Shown: positions 17,641-24,414 of the stretch, piece after piece | Layout: each line of letters starts with the position of its first letter | How positions within the stretch are numbered: the stretch's first letter is position 1 | Assembly (NCBI GenBank): GCA_015060925.1 | Contig: SUXM01000001.1 | Location: forward strand, 124,001 to 188,000 | Reading direction: 5' to 3' | Source: Parabacteroides distasonis | Lineage (GTDB): Bacteria; Bacteroidota; Bacteroidia; Bacteroidales; Tannerellaceae | DNA length: 64,000 nucleotides | Notes under the pieces: generated by a model | Told to the model about the DNA's origin: nothing | The model's input: the letters and a program-made list of their open reading frames with translations, nothing else | The model's database searches: none | Program-made: the position numbers and the translations under genes

Positions 17641-18839
17641 AGTAACTCTTTAATAAATTCATTGTTTGATAAAATCCCGTATTTCCCATTTAAGACAGCA
17701 CTTTCGTCGAAGCAAGTTACGGCGTCAGGCGTTTGTCCCGGCTTGTAAATAAGGAAAGGTACAGGTGTGTTGGTATGTGTACGAATGGCACATGGTGTCG
17801 GATGATCAGGAAGGACTGCTATCGCTACCGGTTCATCCCATGTTTGCAGTTCTTCAAATAGGATGCGAAGAATCCTTTTGTCTAAATTCTCAATTGTTTG
17901 AATCTTTAATTCGACATCTCCTTCGTGTCCGGCTTCATCACTTGCCTCTACATGCAAGTAAACAAAATCATCTGTCTTCAACGCTTCGAGTGCAGCTTGC
18001 GCCTTCCCTTCGTAGTTGGTGTCGTACAATCCGGTTGCACCTTCGACTTCAATCACTTTTAGTCCGGCATACACACCGATACCCCGAATCAAATCAACAG
18101 CAGAGATAACAGAACCCTGTTTGAATCCATACATCTCTTGCATCGTTTGCATGGCAGGGCGATACCCCGGAGACCAAGGCCAAATACTATTCGCCGGGTC
18201 TTTACCTTCTGCTATGCGTTTCTTGTTGATAGGATGGCTTGCCAAAAGCTGTTGGGATTTCAATATTAGCTCATTCAGTAAATCTGCAGTTCCTTGCGCT
18301 TCGGGCACTTCTGCTTTGACCATCAATGGACGGAAAGGCTGCAAAGGTACATCATGAGGAGGTGTACAATCCAAACGTTTGTCAGCTCCTTTGATGACTA
18401 AAAGATGGCGATAGGAGACACCGGTATGGAATTGGATACGGTCGGAACCTAACTGTTCATTCAAGAATTGAATCAGTTCATCAGCCTCTTCAGTTGTGAT
18501 ATGTCCGGAAGAGTGGTTCTTTAGAATATCACCTTCAACGCAGATAAGGTTACAGCGCATCGCCATTTCTCCCGGTTGCAACTCATAGCCTATACTTGCT
18601 GCTTCTAAAACACCTCTTCCTTCATAAACAGTAGGAAGGTCATATCCTAAGATAGCCATATTGGCTACTTCACTACCGGGATGAAAGCCGTCTGCAACTG
18701 TTTTTAGTCTTCCGGTAACACCAAGCCGAGCCAATTGATCCATATAAGGAGTTTGCGCATATTGCATGGGAGTTTTACCTCCCAATGCTTCTATGGGCTC
18801 ATCGGCCATACCATCGCCTAATATGATTATTGTTTTCAT
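17637..18839 (-). CDS. iPGM-family protein in the threonine operon, probable homoserine kinase
   Basis: This 400-residue protein belongs to the archaeal-type 2,3-BPG-independent phosphoglycerate mutase group (ApgM) of the alkaline phosphatase superfamily: metal-site motifs LGDGMADEPIEALGGKTPM at the N-terminus, GSEVANMAILGYD, and LPDHPTPCAIRTHT near the C-terminus. By name it would interconvert 3- and 2-phosphoglycerate. It lies between thrA and thrC with an 8-nt gap on one side and a 4-nt overlap on the other, and no GHMP-type thrB is present. Comparative genomics has linked such genes to the missing homoserine kinase step in Bacteroidota. I infer that role from position. Confidence 0.82.
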   Translation of the reverse strand: MKTIIILGDGMADEPIEALGGKTPMQYAQTPYMDQLARLGVTGRLKTVADGFHPGSEVANMAILGYDLPTVYEGRGVLEAASIGYELQPGEMAMRCNLICVEGDILKNHSSGHITTEEADELIQFLNEQLGSDRIQFHTGVSYRHLLVIKGADKRLDCTPPHDVPLQPFRPLMVKAEVPEAQGTADLLNELILKSQQLLASHPINKKRIAEGKDPANSIWPWSPGYRPAMQTMQEMYGFKQGSVISAVDLIRGIGVYAGLKVIEVEGATGLYDTNYEGKAQAALEALKTDDFVYLHVEASDEAGHEGDVELKIQTIENLDKRILRILFEELQTWDEPVAIAVLPDHPTPCAIRTHTNTPVPFLIYKPGQTPDAVTCFDESAVLNGKYGILSNNEFIKELL

Positions 18840-18847
18840 TTTTTTAC

Positions 18848-21286
18848 TTATCGTATGTTTGCGATTGATATTATGTCAGCAAAGACACCTGCTGCTGTTA
18901 CGTCTGCTCCGGCACCATATCCTTTAATAATCATCGGATATTCATGGTAACGTTCTGTTGAAATCATGATGATGTTGTTACTGCCTTCCAACTCGTAGAA
19001 TGGATGGTGGGAATCAACGGCTTGCAGGCCAACTTCGCATACTCCATTTTCCATTTTGGCAACGAAACGAAGGCGTTTGTCCTCTGATTCTAACTGCTGG
19101 CGTTGTTCTTCAAATTGAGCATCTAACTCATGGATGTTTGTCCAAAAGTTGTCCAACGAACCTTCAAAATACTGATTTGGGACGAATAAGTTACGTTTGA
19201 CGTCATCTTGTTCGACTACGTATCCAGCTTCACGTGCCAAAATCACCAATTTGCGAATCACATCTTTTCCGCTTAAATCAATGCGAGGATCCGGCTCAGA
19301 ATACCCCTCTTCTTTTGCCATCATGATAGCTTTACTGAAAGGAATCTCAGCACTCAGTGTGTTGAATATGTAATTAAGAGTTCCAGAAAGAACGGCTTCT
19401 AATTTTAAGATATGGTCTCCACTGTTGATCAAGTTATTCATCGTGTTGATGATAGGCAGTCCGGCTCCAACATTAGTCTCAAAAAGGAACTTGATACCCC
19501 GATGACGGGCTGTTTCTTTTAACTTGAAATAGTTTTCGTAAGAAGATGAAGCCGCTATTTTATTGGCTGCAACGACCGAAACGTTGTTATTAAGCAGCTC
19601 TTCATAAAGATTAGCTACCTCTTGATGGGCTGTACAATCCACGAATACGGAATTGAAGATGTTCATTTTCAAGATTTCCTCTTTCAATCGTTCTGGATTA
19701 CATGGCTCGCCGTTCTTCTTCAATTCTTCTATGCAGTTTTCCAGGTTGATACCACTACGGTTTAATAACACCTTCTTGCTGTTGGCAATACCGACTACAT
19801 TGATTTTTAGCCCGTTTTGTTGCATCAACTTAGGTTGTTGGATACGGATCTGTTCCAAAAGGTTGCCTCCGACCGTACCGACACCGGCTATAAACAGGTT
19901 CATGACCTTATATTCAGAAAGGAAAAAAGAGTCATGGATGGTATTTAATGCTTTCTTTAAGTCTTTGAGTTTGATAACAAATGAGATGTTTGTTTCAGAG
20001 GCTCCCTGTGCACAGGCGATGACACTGATACCTGCACTACCCAAAGTTCCGAACAACTTGCCGGCGATACCCGGTGTACGTTTCATGTTTTCTCCGACGA
20101 TAGCTACAGTAGCCAACTCTTTTTCTGCCACAGTATCGTTCATGTCACCTTGTGAACGTTCAAGGGCAAACTCCTCATTCAGAACCTCTACCGCTAAATC
20201 GGCATCGGCATTCCGGACGGCAAATGTCGTATTGTTTTCGGAACTGGCTTGTGATACCATGAAAACGCTGATACCATTCTTGGCCAATGTTTTGAAGATA
20301 CGGTAGTTGACGCCGATAACGCCCACCATACCTAATCCATGAACGGTAATCAAGCAGGTGTCATTGATGGATGATATACCTTTGATTAATGCCTTTCCTT
20401 CGTGTTTAACCTTGTCCTTTGATATGTAAGTCCCACGGGCAGTTGGGTTGAAGGTATTGCGGATACGGATAGGAATGTTTTTGTGATAAACCGGATAAAT
20501 AGTAGGCGGATAGATCACTTTGGCACCGAAGTTACATAACTCCATCGCTTCCGTAAAGGTCAATCGGTCGATGACGTATGCGGAGCTGATCACACGCGGG
20601 TCTGCTGTCATGAATCCATCCACATCTGTCCAAATCTCCAAGCGGCGTGCATTTAATGCTGTAGCCAAGATGGAAGCTGTATAATCCGAACCTCCACGAC
20701 CCAGATTAGTAATTTCTCCCTCTATGCTGGATGAAATGAAACCAGGAACCAATGCCACTTTAGGAAGCGGATTGAAAGCCTCCTCTATCAGTTTGTTTGT
20801 TAGTTCAAAATCAACGATATGCTTATTGAATTGTTTGACCGTCTTGATAAATTTGCGGGCATCAAACAGTTTGGCTTCATTAATAACGTTTGATACAATC
20901 AATGATGAGATTCGTTCACCATAACTGACAATCGTATCGGATGTTTTGGCTGATAAGTCATTGATTAAATAGACTCCCTTATATATATTTCCTAATTCAT
21001 CCAATAAAGACATGACCTGTTTTTGAACGTCGATGCGCTGGCTTTTATCTGGGATGACACCTTGGATGACATCCAAATGGCGGGTAATAATTTCCGAATA
21101 TTCCTTTTCATATCCGACATCTCCCTTTGCAGCCATAGCTGCCGTATGTAATAATTTATCAGTGATACCACCTAATGCTGATACAACTACGATGACAGGC
21201 TCTTCTACTGCCTCAACAATTTTCTTTACACTTAAAATACTCTCTACAGTACCTACGGATGTACCTCCGAACTTTAAGACTTTCAT
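18848..21286 (-). CDS. thrA: bifunctional aspartokinase / homoserine dehydrogenase
   Basis: This 812-residue fusion has an aspartokinase domain (residues 1-~290; KFGGTSVG at the N-terminus and TNLGRGGSDYTAS), two ACT regulatory modules (about 310-455) and a homoserine dehydrogenase domain (about 463-812; NAD-binding FIAGVGTVGGNLLEQ, and the GTLNYIFNTL and EGYSEPDPRIDLSGKD signatures). It catalyses the first and third steps from aspartate to threonine and is normally inhibited by threonine through the ACT modules. It opens the thr operon, downstream of a leader that encodes a Thr-rich peptide. Confidence 0.97.
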   Translation of the reverse strand: MKVLKFGGTSVGTVESILSVKKIVEAVEEPVIVVVSALGGITDKLLHTAAMAAKGDVGYEKEYSEIITRHLDVIQGVIPDKSQRIDVQKQVMSLLDELGNIYKGVYLINDLSAKTSDTIVSYGERISSLIVSNVINEAKLFDARKFIKTVKQFNKHIVDFELTNKLIEEAFNPLPKVALVPGFISSSIEGEITNLGRGGSDYTASILATALNARRLEIWTDVDGFMTADPRVISSAYVIDRLTFTEAMELCNFGAKVIYPPTIYPVYHKNIPIRIRNTFNPTARGTYISKDKVKHEGKALIKGISSINDTCLITVHGLGMVGVIGVNYRIFKTLAKNGISVFMVSQASSENNTTFAVRNADADLAVEVLNEEFALERSQGDMNDTVAEKELATVAIVGENMKRTPGIAGKLFGTLGSAGISVIACAQGASETNISFVIKLKDLKKALNTIHDSFFLSEYKVMNLFIAGVGTVGGNLLEQIRIQQPKLMQQNGLKINVVGIANSKKVLLNRSGINLENCIEELKKNGEPCNPERLKEEILKMNIFNSVFVDCTAHQEVANLYEELLNNNVSVVAANKIAASSSYENYFKLKETARHRGIKFLFETNVGAGLPIINTMNNLINSGDHILKLEAVLSGTLNYIFNTLSAEIPFSKAIMMAKEEGYSEPDPRIDLSGKDVIRKLVILAREAGYVVEQDDVKRNLFVPNQYFEGSLDNFWTNIHELDAQFEEQRQQLESEDKRLRFVAKMENGVCEVGLQAVDSHHPFYELEGSNNIIMISTERYHEYPMIIKGYGAGADVTAAGVFADIISIANIR

Positions 21287-21448
21287 TGATTATATACTTT
21301 AATAGCAATAACAAGTTGCAGCTACGATTGGGTAGGGGAACTTGTTTGCCGATGATTTTTACTAAATGTGTTTAGTTGATTTTTAAGAATGCAATTAAGA
21401 TTGCAACAATGCAGGACGTGGTCTCTGCCTTTGTCTGTTTAAGATATA
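21287..21448 (-). promoter_or_regulatory. structured thr operon leader downstream of the leader peptide
   Basis: This untranslated stretch between the leader peptide stop and thrA can form several hairpins. GCAGAGAC/GTCCTGC with one bulge lies at 21411-21428. A perfect 8-bp AACAAGTT/AACTTGTT stem lies at 21310-21346, ending 24 nt before the thrA ATG. None is followed by a convincing U-tract, so control could be by transcription pausing or by access to the thrA start. The arrangement is seen in the sequence; the mechanism is inferred. Confidence 0.5.
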
Positions 21449-21511
21449 CTACACCCCCCAAGGGGTCATTGTAGTAGTGCAGGTATGATATGTGAAACCT
21501 GTTAAAGTCAT
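21449..21511 (-). CDS. threonine operon leader peptide (20 aa, 8 Thr)
   Basis: An ATG at 21511 opens a 20-codon ORF ending in TAG at 21449, 162 nt before thrA. Eight codons encode Thr (residues 2, 4, 7, 10, 12, 13, 14 and 16), including three in a row (ACT ACT ACA). The DNA of the triple and the following codons forms a hairpin: ACTACA (21470-21475) pairs with TGTAGT (21448-21453), and CCCC pairs with GGGG inside. Ribosome stalling at the Thr codons would open this hairpin. In enterobacteria thr leader peptides control the thr operon by attenuation; here the same logic is inferred. There are no Ile codons, so the signal would be Thr alone. Confidence 0.78.
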   Translation of the reverse strand: MTLTGFTYHTCTTTMTPWGV

Positions 21512-21544
21512 TGCCTATTCTATTTGCTTTGTTTTTTGCGTTGG

Positions 21545-21574
21545 CAATATTACATATTATTTTTCAATTGCAAG
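21545..21574 (-). promoter_or_regulatory. probable thr operon promoter
   Basis: On the minus strand CTTG (21571-21574), an 18-base spacer and TAATATTG (21545-21552, one base off consensus) lie about 34 nt upstream of the leader peptide ATG. Confidence 0.55.
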
Positions 21575-21632
21575 TATTTTTTCGATGGAAAGTTGAAAAG
21601 TGAAAGGATTTTATAATGGAAGGAAAGAAAAA

Positions 21633-21661
21633 AAGGATTATCCTGCATTTAGATAACCCTT
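21633..21661 (-). terminator. terminator after the SPOR lipoprotein gene
   Basis: Read on the minus strand, AAGGGTTATC and GATAATCCTT pair with one mismatch and are followed by a run of T. It insulates the thr operon promoter. Confidence 0.82.
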
Positions 21662-21684
21662 TCTTTTCATAAAGATATGTGTAA

Positions 21685-22173
21685 TTAATATTGTCTTTCC
21701 AAAATCCAAGCGTCTTGGAAGTTAGGAGCATATTTTGCTTTGATAGCGTCACGGCTGTCAGCTGCATCTACCTTTTCGTTGAAACTGGCAACGATAACAC
21801 GCAGCATACCCTGTTCGTTTTCACCTAAAACAGCGTTGTAGCCATCGTTAATCATACGTTCTTTAAGAGCGTAAGCATTTGTTTTGTTCTTGAAGCTGCC
21901 TACTACCACACTGAAACGTTTCAATCGGCTTGCATCTTCACCTTGTGCCGCATTGATTCTTTCAGCACGAGTACTAACGTTTGAAGTTCTTGGTTTAGAA
22001 ACCGGAGTTACTTCTTCTTCTACTACTTCTTCTTCAACAACTTCTACAGGAGCTGTTGTTTCTTTCTCTTTTGCCTGTTCGTAAGCTGCTTTGTATGCAC
22101 TTTGTTTTGGTTTACAAGAACCTAAAGCTAATACCATGCACAAAGACGCTCCAAATAACCAAATTTTGTTCAT
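21685..22173 (-). CDS. SPOR domain lipoprotein
   Basis: This 162-residue protein has a lipoprotein signal (ALGSC, lipid Cys20), an acidic Glu/Val-rich linker (about residues 42-60) and a C-terminal SPOR domain (about 84-160: FSVVVGSFKNKTNAYALKE, MLRVIVASF). SPOR domains bind glycan strands stripped of stem peptides at division sites. It is monocistronic, with a -7 box TACCTTTG at 22199-22206 and a terminator after it. Confidence 0.88.
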   Translation of the reverse strand: MNKIWLFGASLCMVLALGSCKPKQSAYKAAYEQAKEKETTAPVEVVEEEVVEEEVTPVSKPRTSNVSTRAERINAAQGEDASRLKRFSVVVGSFKNKTNAYALKERMINDGYNAVLGENEQGMLRVIVASFNEKVDAADSRDAIKAKYAPNFQDAWILERQY

Positions 22174-22193
22174 AATTGTATAGTCCTTAAATT

Positions 22194-22226
22194 TTTGACA
22201 AAGGTATAATTTATTTGTTATATTTG
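22194..22226 (+). promoter_or_regulatory. promoter of the NVEALA/BF3164-like pair
   Basis: TTTG (22194-22197), a 21-base spacer and TATATTTG (22219-22226) match the consensus. The last base of the -7 box is the G of a GTG codon in frame with the NVEALA ORF, so that GTG cannot be the start. Confidence 0.65.
22199..22206 (-). promoter_or_regulatory. -7 box of the SPOR lipoprotein gene
   Basis: On the minus strand this is TACCTTTG. A possible TTTG -33 element is at 22230-22233, with a 23-base spacer. The box lies inside the divergent promoter at 22194-22226. Confidence 0.5.
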
Positions 22227-22246
22227 TGACAAAAAAAAGTATTATA

Positions 22247-22486
22247 TTGAAACTGAAGAAAAATGTATTTAAAATTATTTTAGTTTTAGTAGTAATTTGT
22301 TCGTCTTTTTATAATATTTTTAAGACAAAAAGTTTTAATGTAGATTCTTTTTCAGACTTAATGTTACAAAATGTAGAAGCTTTGGCTAATTCTGAATCTG
22401 ATTATGATAAGAATGTTTGGGAACGTTATTATCGTGAGGATGGATCGGGTTATAATTGTACAAAAACAGGTAGTGAAACTTGTTAA
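22247..22486 (+). CDS. NVEALA-family exported peptide
   Basis: The product is about 79 residues if translation starts at the TTG at 22247 (KLKKNVFKIILVLVVICSSF, a signal-peptide-like start). The GTG at 22226 is unlikely because it overlaps the -7 box. The middle has the family signature LMLQNVEALANSE, and the tail is short, polar and Cys-containing (GYNCTKTGSETC). NVEALA proteins are small exported peptides of Bacteroidales with no established role. The stop is 1 nt before the ATG of the propeller lipoprotein, so the two are coupled. Start-codon choice is uncertain; the family is clear. Confidence 0.8.
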   Translation: MKLKKNVFKIILVLVVICSSFYNIFKTKSFNVDSFSDLMLQNVEALANSESDYDKNVWERYYREDGSGYNCTKTGSETC

Positions 22487-22487
22487 T

Positions 22488-23624
22488 ATGTTTAATATTC
22501 GTATTGTTATTTATGTTTTTTTGATTTTACTTGGAGGATGTCAAGTAAATGTTGAAAAACAAAATGTAAATTCCCAAATGATAGATTTTGGGAATTTACG
22601 TTCTATTAACTTATCTAAGGTTCTTAAAGATATTTCTATAGTAGAGTTAGAAACAAATGAGAACTCTTTGTTTGGGACAGTTAATCAGATCGCTTTTTAT
22701 AACAATAAAATATATTTGTTAGATACTTACCAATCGAATGCTCTTTTTGCTTTTTCAATGAAAGGAAAGTTTTTAGGAAAAATAGAAAGAGGGAATGGAG
22801 GGCCGGGAGAGTTTATGAGTCCTCATTCTTTTTATGTAGATTCGTCTGGTATTTATGTTCTTGATAGAGGACTAGATTATTTGTTAAATTATGATTGTAA
22901 TAGTTTGCAGTTTAAAAGAAAAGTACCAATACCTCAACCAGCTCCATTGTCTTTTTTACATGTAAAAGATAATTCTTTTATTTATTTTTACCCGTTGAGA
23001 AAAGGTTCTAATACTAATAAACAATATGTTTTAGCGGATGATGAAGGTTCTATTCTTGATTCTTTTTATGAAGGAACTCTTTCAGGTAAAATTTTACATG
23101 GAAATCCTGCCAATTTTTATTGGTATAAAGATACTGTCCGGACTTATCCTTATTTCTCTAATTGTATTTATACATTTAATGATAACTCTTTAACGGATTG
23201 CTTTCATTTATCGTGGGGAGATATGTGTATGCCTAATGAAAATTTATTTACCAAATATGAAAGCTCTGGAGCTATTATGGAGGAAATTTTACGAGGCACA
23301 AATGATTGGATTCGTTTACTGTATGTATATGAAACGGATGATGCATTGGCTGTAAAATATTACGTTAAACGAGATTTGTATTTTTCTGCATATGATAAAC
23401 AAGAGGGAAAAACGTTTAATTTAAAAGCTGATAAAATTGTTGATGATTTAGGAATAGGAGGGGTATTCCCTCTTCCTTTAGGCACTATAAATAATTATTT
23501 TGTTTCGGTGATTTATCCGGGAGATGTGGAAAATGTAAGCTATCAACCATTGAAAAAACTACTTAAAGGGAAGAGTGTAGATTCAAATCCGATATTAATG
23601 TTCTATAAATTAGATATTTATTAA
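22488..23624 (+). CDS. BF3164-like six-bladed beta-propeller lipoprotein
   Basis: This 378-residue protein has a lipoprotein signal (LILLGGC, lipid Cys18) and repeated beta-propeller blades of the 6-bladed type (NQIAFYNNKIYLLDTY; GGPGEFMSPHSFYVDSSGIYVLDR). Homologues in Bacteroides occur next to NVEALA peptides. No enzyme motif is seen; binding of a peptide or other ligand at the cell surface is plausible. The start at 22488 gives the lipoprotein signal directly; the ORF can be extended upstream to 22404, inside the NVEALA gene. The gene is AT-rich compared with the neighbouring thr operon and the rubrerythrin gene. Confidence 0.8.
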   Translation: MFNIRIVIYVFLILLGGCQVNVEKQNVNSQMIDFGNLRSINLSKVLKDISIVELETNENSLFGTVNQIAFYNNKIYLLDTYQSNALFAFSMKGKFLGKIERGNGGPGEFMSPHSFYVDSSGIYVLDRGLDYLLNYDCNSLQFKRKVPIPQPAPLSFLHVKDNSFIYFYPLRKGSNTNKQYVLADDEGSILDSFYEGTLSGKILHGNPANFYWYKDTVRTYPYFSNCIYTFNDNSLTDCFHLSWGDMCMPNENLFTKYESSGAIMEEILRGTNDWIRLLYVYETDDALAVKYYVKRDLYFSAYDKQEGKTFNLKADKIVDDLGIGGVFPLPLGTINNYFVSVIYPGDVENVSYQPLKKLLKGKSVDSNPILMFYKLDIY

Positions 23625-23745
23625 GATTATGATGAGAATTTTCCCTATAACAACTATAGGTATAAATAGCTAGTTTATAGATTTTATCAATTGGGTAATA
23701 AAATAAATTTATAGACTTACTAAAGTTGTTTTAGAATGTTTTCTT

Positions 23746-23753
23746 TACATTTG
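23746..23753 (+). promoter_or_regulatory. -7 box of the rubrerythrin gene
   Basis: TACATTTG matches TAnnTTTG; a TTG at 23726-23728 is 17 bases upstream. The ATG follows at 23799. Confidence 0.5.
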
Positions 23754-23798
23754 CATCAAATAATAAGTGTTACAAACAACCAATAAAAATTTACGAGT

Positions 23799-24350
23799 AT
23801 GAAAAAGAAATGGATTTGCACAGTATGTGGTTATGTTCATGAAGGTGATGAAGCTCCTGAAAAATGTCCTCAGTGTAGACAGCCGAAAGATAAATTCAAA
23901 GAATTAGTAGAAACAGAAGGAGCATTGACCTTTGCAGACGAACATGTGATTGGCGTGGCTAAAGGTTGCGATGAAGAGATGATTAAAGATTTGAATGCAC
24001 ACTTCATGGGGGAATGTACAGAAGTGGGTATGTATTTGGCTATGAGCCGCCAAGCTGACCGTGAAGGTTATCCGGAAGTGGCAGAAGCTTTCAAACGTTA
24101 TGCTTGGGAAGAAGCTGAACATGCTGCTAAATTTGCAGAGTTGTTAGGTGATGTGGTTTGGGATACCAAGACAAACTTACAAAAACGTAAAGATGCTGAA
24201 TGTGGTGCTTGCGAAGACAAGAAACGTATAGCTACACGTGCAAAACAATTGAATTTGGATGCAATTCATGACACTGTTCATGAAATGTGTAAGGATGAAG
24301 CTCGTCATGGTAAAGGCTTTGAAGGTTTGTATAATCGTTATTTTAAATAA
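23799..24350 (+). CDS. reverse rubrerythrin
   Basis: This 183-residue protein has an N-terminal rubredoxin-like FeS4 domain (Cys7, Cys10, Cys23, Cys26) followed by a four-helix ferritin-like domain with di-iron ligand motifs ([18 protein letters not shown]). The domain order is the reverse of classical rubrerythrin. Such proteins reduce H2O2 or O2 with NAD(P)H-derived electrons and protect anaerobes. It is monocistronic, with its own promoter and terminator. Confidence 0.93.
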   Translation: MKKKWICTVCGYVHEGDEAPEKCPQCRQPKDKFKELVETEGALTFADEHVIGVAKGCDEEMIKDLNAHFMGECTEVGMYLAMSRQADREGYPEVAEAFKRYAWEEAEHAAKFAELLGDVVWDTKTNLQKRKDAECGACEDKKRIATRAKQLNLDAIHDTVHEMCKDEARHGKGFEGLYNRYFK

Positions 24351-24375
24351 TATCGCTTATCTAATAAAAAGAGAG

Positions 24376-24409
24376 AAGGCTATTCGGACGAACCGGATAG
24401 CCTTTTTTA
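24376..24409. terminator. bidirectional terminator
   Basis: AAGGCTATTCGG and CCGGATAGCCTT form a 12-bp stem with one wobble and a T-run. It serves the converging rubrerythrin (plus) and TPR (minus) genes. Confidence 0.85.
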
Positions 24410-24414
24410 TCGTA

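Noticed and set aside
21685-24350. AT-rich NVEALA region as a mobile island
   Set aside because: No integrase, attachment repeats or tRNA junction; flanking genes have ordinary promoters and terminators.
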